In this document: one piece after another, positions 6,913-15,823 of the stretch
How positions within the stretch are numbered: the stretch's first letter is position 1
Layout: every line of letters begins with the position of its first letter
Source: a virus
IMG/VR virus record: IMGVR_UViG_3300009130_001834
Location: 1-35,649 of that record
DNA: 35,649 nt
Reading direction: 5' to 3' (one strand)
Position numbers and translations under genes: made by a program
Notes under the pieces: model-generated
What the model was told of the DNA's origin: nothing
Seen by the model: only the letters and a program-made list of their open reading frames with translations
Database searches by the model: none

Positions 6913-7163
6913 AAGACAAGTTTGCAAGGGAATTAGAAGAATATAGAGAACAATTATTTAAGGATTCTCAATCTAAGGTAAACCACCCAACCCATTATAA
7001 CAATGGAATAGAAATGTGGGATTATGCTTATTCTCATGATTTAGATTTTTTTGAGGGTAATATAGTAAAATATGTTACAAGATGGAAACATAAAAACGGA
7101 ATAGAAGATCTACAAAAAGCAAAACAATATCTAGATAAGCTTATAGAGCTCAAAAATGGCTAA
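6909..7163 (+). CDS. DUF3310 family phage protein
   Basis: The 84-residue protein fits DUF3310 (PF11753): the core reads NHPTHYNNGIEMWDYA, then the helix segment FFEGNIVKYVTRWKHKNGIEDLQKA and YLDKLIEL. The family is very common in phages; a role in nucleotide metabolism has been suggested but is not proven as far as I know. The start is a GTG that overlaps the gp62 stop codon (GTGA), giving coupled translation. The 3' end overlaps the nuclease gene by 8 nt. Confidence 0.82.
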   Translation: MKDKFARELEEYREQLFKDSQSKVNHPTHYNNGIEMWDYAYSHDLDFFEGNIVKYVTRWKHKNGIEDLQKAKQYLDKLIELKNG

Positions 7164-8103
7164 AATCCCTACTATAGTAAAGGAGATTCAACAAACCACT
7201 CCTACCGAGGTAAATTATGCTTACCAAAAGAATATTTCATATTCCCAATATTCTATGTGGAAGAAATGTCCTAAACAATGGGCATTACAGTATAGAGATG
7301 GCCATAAAATATATTCCCCAAGTGTTCATACTGTATTTGGAAAAGCCTTACACGAAGCGTTTCAACATTATATTCAAGTAATGTATGAAAAAAGTGGAGC
7401 AGCAGCAGATAGAGAAGATATAAATGAAATCCTAAAAGACAAGATCAGAGAACATTATCAGGATGAATATAAGAAAAACAACAAACAACATTTTTCAGAT
7501 CCAGGAGAATTAAGTGAATTTTATCAAGATGGCGTAGAAATTTTAAATTACTTAAAAAAACATAGAGGTAAATATTTTTCAAAACGAGGTTGGCACTTAG
7601 TAGGGATAGAAACTCCTATATTGATGCCTCCTGTAAATTACAACCCTAATGTTTTGTTTATGGGTTATCTTGATATTGTCATGTATAATGAAAAATTAAA
7701 TAAATTTAAAATAATAGATATTAAAACATCTACTAATGGTTGGAAATTAAATTATGTCAAAAATGATGAAGATAAACAATTCCAACTTATTTTATACAAA
7801 AAATTCTTTGCAGAACAGTTTGATGTCCCTAAAGAAAATATAGATATTGAGTTTTTTATTACAAGAAGGAAAATTTATACTGATGGGGATTATCCACAAA
7901 AACGCTTTCAAATGTATTCTCCCCCTTCGGGTAAAATTAAAATGAGTAGAGCAACTAAAGCATTAGAAGAATTTATGGGTGAATGTTTTACCCAAAATGA
8001 ATATACAACTAAGGAAATGTTACCAAACCCCTCGAAGTGGAATTGTGGCTTTTGTCCTTATAAAAATGATAAAAATTTATGTGGAGTAGGTGTAAATTCT
8101 TAA
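7156..8103 (+). CDS. PD-(D/E)XK nuclease, Cas4/RecB-like, with probable 4Fe-4S cysteines
   Basis: The 315-residue protein begins with ISYSQYSMWKKCPKQWALQY, typical of RecB/Cas4-type exonucleases, and has GKALH at 62-66 (the conserved histidine). The catalytic set is D173 (YLDIV), D188-x-K190 (IIDIKTS) and the Q210...Y214 motif (QFQLILY). One cysteine at 38 and three at 297, 300 and 309 (CGFCPY...C) match the iron-sulfur staple of Cas4/AddB. The family cuts DNA ends 5'-3' or 3'-5' using divalent metal. No cas1/cas2 or CRISPR array is near, so it is more likely a phage recombination or replication nuclease. It overlaps the DUF3310 gene by 8 nt. Confidence 0.85.
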   Translation: MAKIPTIVKEIQQTTPTEVNYAYQKNISYSQYSMWKKCPKQWALQYRDGHKIYSPSVHTVFGKALHEAFQHYIQVMYEKSGAAADREDINEILKDKIREHYQDEYKKNNKQHFSDPGELSEFYQDGVEILNYLKKHRGKYFSKRGWHLVGIETPILMPPVNYNPNVLFMGYLDIVMYNEKLNKFKIIDIKTSTNGWKLNYVKNDEDKQFQLILYKKFFAEQFDVPKENIDIEFFITRRKIYTDGDYPQKRFQMYSPPSGKIKMSRATKALEEFMGECFTQNEYTTKEMLPNPSKWNCGFCPYKNDKNLCGVGVNS

Positions 8104-8148
8104 AAATATACATATTTACGAATATAAGTATTAATTAAATAAACCAAA

Positions 8149-8337
8149 ATGGCAGTAAAAAAAGATATGACATTAACTAGTGTAAAAGTTAAAAGTGATT
8201 TATTTGAAAATTTCAAAATTGAATGTGTAAAAAGAAAATTTTCATTCCAAAAACTTGCAGATCGAGCAATTTATTTGTATCTTACGGATGAAGATTTTAG
8301 AAAACAAATTAACAATCAAACAAACTTAGAACTATAA
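8149..8337 (+). CDS. Small ribbon-helix-helix-like DNA-binding protein
   Basis: The 62-residue protein has a short strand (TLTSVKVKS) followed by two helices (DLFENFKIECVKRKFS and FQKLADRAIYLYLTD), the order of a ribbon-helix-helix (Arc/CopG-like) dimer. Such proteins bind DNA with the strand and usually repress transcription. It sits alone between the nuclease and the glycan locus, so it may regulate this locus or itself; that is inferred from position. The 45 nt before it are AT-rich and contain ATATTTAC at 8112-8119, perhaps part of a -7 element, but no TTTG lies at the right distance. Confidence 0.6.
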   Translation: MAVKKDMTLTSVKVKSDLFENFKIECVKRKFSFQKLADRAIYLYLTDEDFRKQINNQTNLEL

Positions 8338-8348
8338 ATAAAAATAAT

Positions 8349-9788
8349 ATGAATAAAAGTTTTAAATATCTTCCTCCTAATAAAAGGAAGAAAATCCTTT
8401 TAATATGTGATGATATAAGAGTCCCATCAGGAGTAGCAACAGTTGCAAAAGAAATAGTGGTACATACATGCCAACATTTTAATTGGGTTCAAATAGCAGG
8501 AGCTATTAAACACCCAGATAAAGGTAAAAAATTTGATATAAGTCAAGATACAAATAAAGAATCCGGTATAGATGATTCTAGTGTATTTTTGTATCCCGTC
8601 GATGGATATGGTAATCCTGATATGGTAAGACAATTAATTAAAATAGAAAAACCTGATGCTCTTTTTATAATTACAGATCCGAGGTATTTTATGTGGTTAT
8701 TTGAAATGGAGGGAGAGATTAGAAAACAAATCCCTATTGTTTATCTTAATATTTGGGATGATTACCCCGCTCCTTTATATAATAGAGCTTTTTATCAATC
8801 ATGTGATGCTTTATTAGGCATTTCAAAACAAACAGTAAATATTAATAAAATTGTTTTAGGAAAAGAAGCAAATAATAAAGTTATAAAATACATTCCTCAT
8901 GGGCTTAATGATACAAAATACTTCCCACTAGATAGAAACTCAGAAGAATTAACAAGTTTTAAAAATAATTTATTCAGGGATCAAGAAATTGATTTTATGT
9001 TATTTTTTAATTCTAGAAATATTAGAAGAAAACAAATCCCAGATACAATGTTTGCTTTTAAATTATTTTTAGATTCTTTACCTAAAGAAAAAGCAGAAAA
9101 ATGTGTTTTTATATTACATACTGAAGTTTCACATGAAGCTGGTACTGATTTGAAAGCTGTAGAAGAATTATTATTTGCTAAAGATTACCCTAATGCTATA
9201 AAATTTTCCACTAATAAACTACCAGTTGAAGATTTAAATAGATTATATAATTTAGCAGATGCTCAAATTTTATTAACATCTAATGAAGGTTGGGGGTTAA
9301 CATTAACAGAGGCAATGTTAGCAGGAACTCCTATTATAGCTAATGTAACAGGAGGAATGCAAGATCAAATGAGATTTGTAGATGAAAACGGAAACTGGTT
9401 TGAACCATCTCCTGAAATACCTTCAAATCATACAGGTAAATATAAAGAACATGGTGAATGGGCTTTCCCCGTTTACCCAACAAATAGATCAATCCAAGGT
9501 TCTCCTGTAACACCTTATATTTTTGATGATAGATGTAAACCTGAAGATGCAGCTGATAGGATAAGAGAAATATATGATATGTCTCCTGAAAAAAGAGATG
9601 AAGTAGGGTTAAAAGGCAGAGAATGGGCTTTAAGTGATGAAGCAGGATTTACTGCAAATCGCCAAGGGGAAAGAGTAATAGAAGTTTTAAATGAATTATT
9701 TGATACTTGGGAACCAAGAGAAAAATATGAAGTAATTAATACTAACATAGATATTAGAAAAATACAAACACATAATTTAGTTTATTAA
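8349..9788 (+). CDS. Glycosyltransferase, GT4-like (GT-B fold)
   Basis: The 479-residue enzyme has the N-terminal loop of GT4 enzymes (ILLICDDIRVPSGVATVAKE, residues 16-35), a linker with YIPHGLNDTKYFP (181-193), and the C-terminal nucleotide-sugar site SNEGWGLTLTEAMLAGTPII, where E313 and E321 form the E-x7-E motif. It transfers a sugar from a nucleotide donor with retention of configuration. The C-terminal region after residue 340 is longer than usual. It opens the glycan locus and is followed after one base by a second GT4-like gene. The acceptor cannot be read from the sequence. Confidence 0.88.
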   Translation: MNKSFKYLPPNKRKKILLICDDIRVPSGVATVAKEIVVHTCQHFNWVQIAGAIKHPDKGKKFDISQDTNKESGIDDSSVFLYPVDGYGNPDMVRQLIKIEKPDALFIITDPRYFMWLFEMEGEIRKQIPIVYLNIWDDYPAPLYNRAFYQSCDALLGISKQTVNINKIVLGKEANNKVIKYIPHGLNDTKYFPLDRNSEELTSFKNNLFRDQEIDFMLFFNSRNIRRKQIPDTMFAFKLFLDSLPKEKAEKCVFILHTEVSHEAGTDLKAVEELLFAKDYPNAIKFSTNKLPVEDLNRLYNLADAQILLTSNEGWGLTLTEAMLAGTPIIANVTGGMQDQMRFVDENGNWFEPSPEIPSNHTGKYKEHGEWAFPVYPTNRSIQGSPVTPYIFDDRCKPEDAADRIREIYDMSPEKRDEVGLKGREWALSDEAGFTANRQGERVIEVLNELFDTWEPREKYEVINTNIDIRKIQTHNLVY

Positions 9789-9789
9789 T

Positions 9790-11115
9790 ATGAAACCAAC
9801 ATTTGTAATAAGTTGCGCAATTGATACATACAGCGGCTATGGAAGTCGCTCAAGGGATGTTGCCAAAGCCATCATAGAATTAGATAAGTATGATGTTAAA
9901 ATCCTACCCCAAAGATGGGGGAATACACCTTGGGGTTTTATTGAAGACCATCCTGAGTGGGGATTTTTAAATAATCATTTATTTTATCCTCAACCTAACC
10001 AACAATACCCTCAGCCTGATATTTGGATGCAAATAACAATTCCCAATGAATTTGTTCCCCAAGGAAAATTTAACATAGGAATGACGGCTGGTATAGAAAC
10101 TACTTTATGTCCACCAGAATGGGTAGAAGGGTGTAATAGAATGAATTTAGTAGTAGGATCATCAGAACATACTATAAAAGTTTTAAAAGATTGTAAATTT
10201 CAAAAAACAGATAAAAACACGGGACAAGTTGTAAGTAATATAGAATTAAATACAAAAACAGAAGTATTATTTGAAGGATTAAATTTAGACACATATAAAC
10301 CAGTCAAATCCACCTTAGATTTATCTAATATTAGAGAAGCTTTTTGTTATCTGTTTGTAGGAACTTGGATACAAGGGGATTTTGGACATGATAGAAAAAA
10401 CGTAGGATTATTAATTAAATCTTTTTGTGAAACCTTTAAAAATAAACAACAACAACCTGCTTTAATTCTAAAAACTAGCCATGGAGTTGTATCCTATATG
10501 GATAGGGAAAAAACATTAAAAAAAATCCAAGAAATTAAAAACACAGTAAAAGGTAAATGTCCTAATGTTTATTTACTTCATGGTGATTTTTCTGATCAAG
10601 AAATAAATGAATTATACAACCATAATAAGGTTAAGGCTATGATTAGCTTAACCAAAGGAGAAGGATTTGGGAGACCTTTACTTGAGTTTACACAAACTAA
10701 AAAACCCATTATTACTACAAATTGGTCAGGTCATATCGATTTTTTAAAACCTGGTATGAGTGTATTATTACCTGGTACTTTAGGGGGTATGCATCCAAGT
10801 GCTAGAAATAATTGGTTTGTAGAAGGAGCAAAATGGTTTGATGTAGATACTATGGCTTTAGGAAAAGTTTTAAAAGATACCCATAAAAAATATAAATCAT
10901 ACCTACCAGGAGCTAGAGAACAAGCTAAAGATTCAAAACTTAATTTTAGTTTTGATAAAATGAAAAATAAAATAGATTATATTTTTACAGAAAATATTTC
11001 AGAGTTTCCAAAACAAGTTTCTTTACAACTACCAAAACTAAAAAAAGTAGATGATAATAAACCTTCAGAGTTACCCCAATTACAACTACCAAAACTTAAA
11101 AAATTAGAAATATGA
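9790..11115 (+). CDS. Glycosyltransferase, GT4-like (GT-B fold)
   Basis: The 441-residue enzyme starts with TFVISCAIDTYSGYGSRSRDVAKA, a nucleotide-fold opening with the glycine-rich loop. It carries TKGEGFGRPLLEFTQTKKPI near residues 288-307, where E291 and E299 form the E-x7-E motif. LHGDFSDQEINELYN (263-277) is the usual preceding helix segment. The tail has a repeated LQLPKLKK motif (seen twice after residue 405), a low-complexity basic end that may bind membrane or partner. Together with the previous gene it forms a pair of sugar transferases. It overlaps the next gene by 4 nt. Confidence 0.87.
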   Translation: MKPTFVISCAIDTYSGYGSRSRDVAKAIIELDKYDVKILPQRWGNTPWGFIEDHPEWGFLNNHLFYPQPNQQYPQPDIWMQITIPNEFVPQGKFNIGMTAGIETTLCPPEWVEGCNRMNLVVGSSEHTIKVLKDCKFQKTDKNTGQVVSNIELNTKTEVLFEGLNLDTYKPVKSTLDLSNIREAFCYLFVGTWIQGDFGHDRKNVGLLIKSFCETFKNKQQQPALILKTSHGVVSYMDREKTLKKIQEIKNTVKGKCPNVYLLHGDFSDQEINELYNHNKVKAMISLTKGEGFGRPLLEFTQTKKPIITTNWSGHIDFLKPGMSVLLPGTLGGMHPSARNNWFVEGAKWFDVDTMALGKVLKDTHKKYKSYLPGAREQAKDSKLNFSFDKMKNKIDYIFTENISEFPKQVSLQLPKLKKVDDNKPSELPQLQLPKLKKLEI

Positions 11116-11573
11116 GTATAGATAAATTAGAAATATGTCATAGATGTGGTTCAGATGCTTGCTACGTAACAGAAGTAAACCAGGATATAAAAAACCATTT
11201 TTGTTATGGTTGTGGGTTTCAATCTAATACCCTAATGAGAGAAGGGGAATTAATTTTAGAAGAACAAATGGAAGTCCTTCCTGAATTATATAAAGATTTA
11301 AAATATGAGGATGAAAGTGGCCAAATATGGTTCCCCTCAACAATAAATTTACCAAAAAAAGGTATGGTATTTGCTAATGGGTCTACATCCTCAAATTGGA
11401 AATGGGCAGCAGTAAAATCAATTGAAGTAAAAGAAAAAGAAAAAGAAAAATATCCAATCCCAGGAAAAAAAGGAAAATTTTATGAAAATAGAATGGATAT
11501 GACTACTATGAAAATGTTTGAAGAAAATGATTTTATTGGAGCTTTGACATATATTGGGATTTTTCCTGAATAA
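11112..11573 (+). CDS. Zinc-ribbon protein, function unknown
   Basis: The first 40 residues form a zinc ribbon with CHRC (9-12) and CYGC (31-34) pairs. The rest contains IWFPSTINLPKKGMVFANGS and WKWAAVKSIEVKEKEKEK, then a region FYENRMDMTTMKMFEENDFIGAL. The protein has no glycosyltransferase motif and looks like a small phage protein placed inside the glycan locus. It is probably a nucleic-acid binding or structural factor. Overlaps of 4 nt with the preceding gene suggest joint transcription. No family is named. Confidence 0.65.
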   Translation: MSIDKLEICHRCGSDACYVTEVNQDIKNHFCYGCGFQSNTLMREGELILEEQMEVLPELYKDLKYEDESGQIWFPSTINLPKKGMVFANGSTSSNWKWAAVKSIEVKEKEKEKYPIPGKKGKFYENRMDMTTMKMFEENDFIGALTYIGIFPE

Positions 11574-11581
11574 TTAAAAGT

Positions 11582-12379
11582 ATGATACCAAATATATTTC
11601 ATTTTATATTTGGGTTAAGTAAAGATTTCGGGGGTAAACCTTTTAATTTATCCCATTATTTAGCCCTTAAATCGGCTATAGAAGTAAACAATCCTAGTAA
11701 AGTTTATTTTTACCATCAACATCTTCCTGAAACAGAATGGTTTAAAAAAATACAAGACAAATTAGAACTTGTTAAAGTATTCCCACCAACAGAAATATTT
11801 GGTAATCCCCTATATCATGTTGCCCATAAGGCAGATATAATTAGATTAGAGGCTTTAAAAGATAAAGGTGGAATTTACATGGATATAGATACTATTTGTG
11901 TTAAACCTTTTACTTCATTACTAAATAATAAATTTGTTATTGGGCAACAAATTTCCCCTAATTATAAACAAATACAAGGATTATGCAATGCAGTTATAAT
12001 GTCTACTTCTGATAGTGAATTTTTAGACACTTGGTATAATAGTTATTCTACTTTTAGAGCTAAACCTTTAAGTAATAATTTAAATAAAGGGGGAGGAGGA
12101 AATTATGCCTATTGGGATGAACATTCAGTATATTTACCTAAATATTTATCATCTCAACACCCAGATAAATTACATATTGAAAATTTTAAAAGTTTTCATT
12201 TCCCAATTTGGGATAAAATAGGTATGAAAATGTTATTTGAAGAAGACCATAATTTAGAAGAAGCATATTGTCACCATTTATGGGAATCTGTAGCATGGAA
12301 CTATTTAAATAATTTAACTATAAAAGATATTAAAACAAAAAATACTACTTACAACAAAATAGCAAGACGTTTTTTATGA
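11582..12379 (+). CDS. Glycosyltransferase with DXD motif, GT32/OCH1-like
   Basis: The 265-residue protein has the N-terminal IPNIFHFIFG, then the diagnostic stretch HKADIIRLEALKDKGGIYM followed by DIDTICVKPF with the DXD metal site at 101-103. This is the Gly_transf_sug domain found in OCH1 and in capsular polysaccharide synthases. It binds the nucleotide sugar through Mn2+ and works with retention. No membrane anchor is visible, so it is a soluble enzyme. The 3' end overlaps the DUF707-GT14 gene by 4 nt. The C-terminal half (WDEHSVYLP, HHLWESVAWNY) resembles the acceptor part of this family. Confidence 0.88.
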   Translation: MIPNIFHFIFGLSKDFGGKPFNLSHYLALKSAIEVNNPSKVYFYHQHLPETEWFKKIQDKLELVKVFPPTEIFGNPLYHVAHKADIIRLEALKDKGGIYMDIDTICVKPFTSLLNNKFVIGQQISPNYKQIQGLCNAVIMSTSDSEFLDTWYNSYSTFRAKPLSNNLNKGGGGNYAYWDEHSVYLPKYLSSQHPDKLHIENFKSFHFPIWDKIGMKMLFEEDHNLEEAYCHHLWESVAWNYLNNLTIKDIKTKNTTYNKIARRFL

Positions 12380-14160
12380 AAAACTTATTATTTACATCCG
12401 CAGGAGATAATACCAATTTTGATGAATTATGGTTAGATAAAGATCGTAATTATGATGTTTGGGTTGTATATTATGGCAATAATGATGAAAACTTTGAGAG
12501 ATATAAATCAAAAGTAGACTATATTATTAAGAGAAAAGGTGATAAATGGCAAAACTTCCACCATGTTTATAATATCCATTATAATAAAATTCAAGAGTAT
12601 GATAGGATCTTCTTTTTAGATGATGATATTATAATTACTGTAGAAGATATAAACAAAATGTTCCAACTATCTCTAGAATGTGATTTATGGATATGCCAAC
12701 CTTCTTTTGCTCTTGGGAGTGAAATAGGATGGGGTATAAATGTTCATAATTCTAAAACTTTTTTAAGATATACAAATTTTATAGAAAATAATAGTTGTTT
12801 AATGACTAAAGAAGCTCTAAATAATTTTATGAAATTGTATAGCCCTGAATTAGTGAGTTTTGGGGTAGATTATGTTTTTATGTGGGCTAATGAATTTTCA
12901 AAAAAAGAAAATAATAAAAAGTTTGCAATTATAGATATTATTCAGTGTATTAACCCTCCGGGGGAATTAAAATCTAAAGGTAAAATTACATCAAAAACCA
13001 TTAAATCTTTCCAAAAAAAATATAAGAGTTACTCTAAAAAATATTGGCCCAATAATGATATAACTAATGGTAAGGGTAATAGAGAATTTTCCAAATTAGA
13101 AAATAATGAAAATAGGAAAAAGATATGGAAAGAATTTTCAACTAAACATAATATACCCCAATACCCCCCAAAAGTTTTAAAGGAGGTTGTAAATAAAACC
13201 CAACAAATAGAACATGCTAAGAGTAATTATTCTCCTTTTACTGATGTAAAGTTTGATAAAACTATTAAATTTGAAAAAAATGATAAAGATAAAATAGCAT
13301 TTTTATTCTTAACAAGAAATAACTTAAAACAACCCCAATTATGGTATGATTTCCTATCAGAAGGAAATGGGAAATGTAATATGTACGCTCATAGTAAAGA
13401 AAGAGATAAACTAAACCAACAATTTTTAATTGACCATCAAATCCCAGAACATATTCACACAGAATGGGGTCATAGTAATCTATTAACAGCAACAAATGCT
13501 TTAATAAAAAATGCCTTAAAAGACCCAACTAATAAGAGATTTGTTTTAGTTTCCGAAAGTTGTATACCTTTGTATTTTTTTGAAGTTATTTATTACTTAT
13601 TATTTACAGCTCCATCCACATCTGGTAAAAGTTTTTTATACACTAAAATTACTCCAACAACAAAAAAACAACATCACATAAAAATGAAGGATGCAGCATA
13701 TATTCAAGTTTGTAGAAATGGAGATCCATCAAAAGAACTAGGAATAACTTGGGAAAATATGACAAGAAATTCTCAATGGATGATATTAAATAAACCCCAT
13801 GCGGAGATAATAAATAAACACAATTATGAGCATTTGTGGAAAAATTTTAATGTAGCTGATGAATGGTATTATTATAATGTTTTAAGATACCATGACCCTA
13901 ATATAGAAAAAAATACAATAACTTACATTAAACCTACTTGGTTTGGAACTAATTTACCCTACCTAAAAACCCTCACTGAAAAAGAAAAAAAACAATTTGT
14001 CCAATCCCACTCCAAAAACCCAGAGGCTCATCCTGCTGAATATTCCTCTAAGGAATCAATTTTAAATCAAAGAGTAGAACACCCTTCTTTTTTCTTTAGA
14101 AAAGTAAATGAACATTTAAAAATAGATTATAAAGACTTAAAATTTATTCCACCAAAATAA
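12376..14160 (+). CDS. Two-domain glycosyltransferase: DUF707 domain fused to a GT14 (core-2/I-branching-like) domain
   Basis: The 594-residue protein looks like a fusion. Residues 1-215 read as DUF707: LLFTSAGDNTNFDELWL at the start, IFFLDDDIIITVEDI (metal aspartates 82-84), and FGVDYVFMWANEF. From about 305 the sequence changes to a GT14-type domain: KIAFLFLTRNNLKQPQLW, FVLVSESCIPLYFFEVIYYL, RNSQWMILNKPHAEII and WYYYNVL. GT14 enzymes add branching sugars using UDP donors without a DXD. A linker of about 90 residues with many Lys/Asn joins them. Both families are best known from plants and animals, and bacterial relatives occur. It is rare in my memory as a fusion in phages. The gene ends 38 nt before a promoter. 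Confidence 0.75.
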   Translation: MKNLLFTSAGDNTNFDELWLDKDRNYDVWVVYYGNNDENFERYKSKVDYIIKRKGDKWQNFHHVYNIHYNKIQEYDRIFFLDDDIIITVEDINKMFQLSLECDLWICQPSFALGSEIGWGINVHNSKTFLRYTNFIENNSCLMTKEALNNFMKLYSPELVSFGVDYVFMWANEFSKKENNKKFAIIDIIQCINPPGELKSKGKITSKTIKSFQKKYKSYSKKYWPNNDITNGKGNREFSKLENNENRKKIWKEFSTKHNIPQYPPKVLKEVVNKTQQIEHAKSNYSPFTDVKFDKTIKFEKNDKDKIAFLFLTRNNLKQPQLWYDFLSEGNGKCNMYAHSKERDKLNQQFLIDHQIPEHIHTEWGHSNLLTATNALIKNALKDPTNKRFVLVSESCIPLYFFEVIYYLLFTAPSTSGKSFLYTKITPTTKKQHHIKMKDAAYIQVCRNGDPSKELGITWENMTRNSQWMILNKPHAEIINKHNYEHLWKNFNVADEWYYYNVLRYHDPNIEKNTITYIKPTWFGTNLPYLKTLTEKEKKQFVQSHSKNPEAHPAEYSSKESILNQRVEHPSFFFRKVNEHLKIDYKDLKFIPPK

Positions 14161-14190
14161 TTTGGATTCTCTAGACATTTTTTATATATT
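14161..14190 (+). promoter_or_regulatory. Bacteroidota-type promoter inside the glycan locus (TTTG-N20-TATATT)
   Basis: TTTGGAT at 14161-14167 is followed by TATATT at 14185-14190, with 20 nt between TTTG and TATATT, exactly as in other copies in this window. Six C follow (14191-14196), then the ATG at 14199, so the leader would be very short or absent. The unit from 14199 on would start here, splitting the glycan locus in two transcription units. Confidence 0.6.
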
Positions 14191-14198
14191 CCCCCCAT

Positions 14199-14822
14199 AT
14201 GAAAATAAGTTATGCAATCCCCGTCTGTAATGAAATTATAGAAATCCAACGTTTATTAGGTTTTTTAATTGAAAATAAACGTGTAGAAGATGAAATCGTA
14301 GTTTTATATGATGTTAAAAATGGAGCAATTGAAGTTGAAGAATATTTAAGAGAGGCTTCAAGTGAAGGAGAATTTACCTGGTACAGATATGCTTTTGATG
14401 GTCATTTTGCTGATATGAAAAATAAATTAACTTCATTATGCAATGGAGATTATATATTCCAGATAGATGCAGATGAAATACTTTCAATAGAAGGTTTATT
14501 ACTAATTCCCCAAATTATAGAGAGTAATCCAACCGTAGAAGTATATAGAGTCCCTAGAATAAATACAGTATCTGATTTAACTCAAGAACATATCCAAAAA
14601 TGGGGTTGGAGAGTAGATGAAAAAGGATGGGTTAATTTTCCGGACCCACAATGGAGAATATATAAAAATAATTCTAAAATAAAATGGAAGAATAAGGTAC
14701 ACGAGGTTTTAGAGGGATATAAAACTTTTTCCGAATTGCCCCATAATGAAACTTTATGTTTAATACATGAAAAAACTATAGAAAGACAACAAAAACAAAA
14801 TGAATATTATAATACTTTATGA
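14199..14822 (+). CDS. Glycosyltransferase family 2-like
   Basis: The 207-residue protein opens with ISYAIPVCNEIIEIQRLLGFL, the GT2 nucleotide-binding start, and contains NGDYIFQIDADEILSIEG with the DxD-type aspartates around residues 89-91. The C-terminal part (WRIYKNNSKIKWKNKVHEVLEGY) is of a kind I have seen in GT2 enzymes that glycosylate lipids or proteins. It inverts configuration at the sugar and needs a nucleotide sugar. No membrane segment is visible. It is the first gene after the internal promoter. It overlaps the next gene by 4 nt. Confidence 0.8.
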   Translation: MKISYAIPVCNEIIEIQRLLGFLIENKRVEDEIVVLYDVKNGAIEVEEYLREASSEGEFTWYRYAFDGHFADMKNKLTSLCNGDYIFQIDADEILSIEGLLLIPQIIESNPTVEVYRVPRINTVSDLTQEHIQKWGWRVDEKGWVNFPDPQWRIYKNNSKIKWKNKVHEVLEGYKTFSELPHNETLCLIHEKTIERQQKQNEYYNTL

Positions 14823-15823
14823 AAATAAGTTTTATAGCAGAAAATGATTGGGCAAATGTTTTAACCGAGTATGCTTATTGCCTTAATAAACATAGTAAAG
14901 ATATAGAAGCTAAATCTATATGTCTCAATAAACATCCCTTTAATTATAATATTCAACATGATTATGATTTATCTACTTCTACCCTAGAGCAAAAAGAAAA
15001 AGCAAGAATTTTTTTAGAAGAGAGTGATATTATAGTTTTTGGAGAAGAAGGTGCTATGGCTTCTACTAATTATAAAGTATTAGAAATATATAAACAGATT
15101 CTGGAGGTGGATCTAATTAATTCTAATAAAAAACTTTTAATTTGGCACCCAGGTAGTCATTATAGACAAAATTATAATTTTTACAACAACCATCCTTTAA
15201 GAAATAAAATTTTTAAACATTTATATGCTTTTGATTTATATTATCTCTCACCTAAAAAAGAAATAGATTCTCCCCTATTTCCTTATCAATATTTTAATTT
15301 TGATACTAAAGTTCTTTTAGAAAATTTTAAAAACAAAATAAAACAAAAAACACAAACAATTCTTCATATTCCATCAAACCCTACTCAAAAAAGAACACAA
15401 GAAATAATTAATTCTGTTAATAATTTAAGCTTATCATTAAAATATGATTTTAAAGTTTTAACTAATATTTCTCATTTAGAAGTTATGGAAGAAAAAAAAC
15501 AGTCATTATTTTACATAGATCAATTTTCCCCCCATTGGGGAGGATATGGGATTGCTTCTTTAGAAGCTTTATTTAATTCTAATATAGTATTTTGTACAGT
15601 AAATAATTGTTTTGATTCTATAGTAAAAATAACTGGGAAGGATGAAATTCCTATTGTAGATTTATCGACTGATCCTAATAATATTAGTAGTATAATTTCC
15701 CAAATCATTTCCCTCACAGATGAGGATTTAATAGAATTATATTCAGGTATACTAGAATGGTTAGATGACTATTACCAACCTAAAAAAATTGTTTCACATA
15801 TTAAAAATATTATAAATGAGTAA
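14819..15823 (+). CDS. Putative glycosyltransferase, GT4-like C-terminal domain
   Basis: The 334-residue protein begins KISFIAENDWANVLTEYAYCL, and its C-terminal half has FSPHWGGYGIASLEALFNSNIVF, which corresponds to the nucleotide-sugar site of GT-B enzymes with a glutamate near 245. The N-terminal half (IIVFGEEGAM, LLIWHPGSHYRQN) is unlike typical GT4 and may bind the acceptor. I rate it as a diverged glycosyltransferase; a deviant GT-B fold is the main support. It overlaps the preceding gene by 4 nt and the following by 8 nt. Confidence 0.62.
   Translation: MKISFIAENDWANVLTEYAYCLNKHSKDIEAKSICLNKHPFNYNIQHDYDLSTSTLEQKEKARIFLEESDIIVFGEEGAMASTNYKVLEIYKQILEVDLINSNKKLLIWHPGSHYRQNYNFYNNHPLRNKIFKHLYAFDLYYLSPKKEIDSPLFPYQYFNFDTKVLLENFKNKIKQKTQTILHIPSNPTQKRTQEIINSVNNLSLSLKYDFKVLTNISHLEVMEEKKQSLFYIDQFSPHWGGYGIASLEALFNSNIVFCTVNNCFDSIVKITGKDEIPIVDLSTDPNNISSIISQIISLTDEDLIELYSGILEWLDDYYQPKKIVSHIKNIINE

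Noticed and set aside
8090-8119. Possible promoter before the ribbon-helix-helix-like gene
   Set aside because: ATATTTAC is present, but there is no TTTG at 19-21 nt upstream.
8333-8340. TATAAATA resembling a T4 late promoter before the first glycosyltransferase
   Set aside because: It covers the stop codon of the previous gene in very AT-rich DNA; no comparable sites were seen before other genes.
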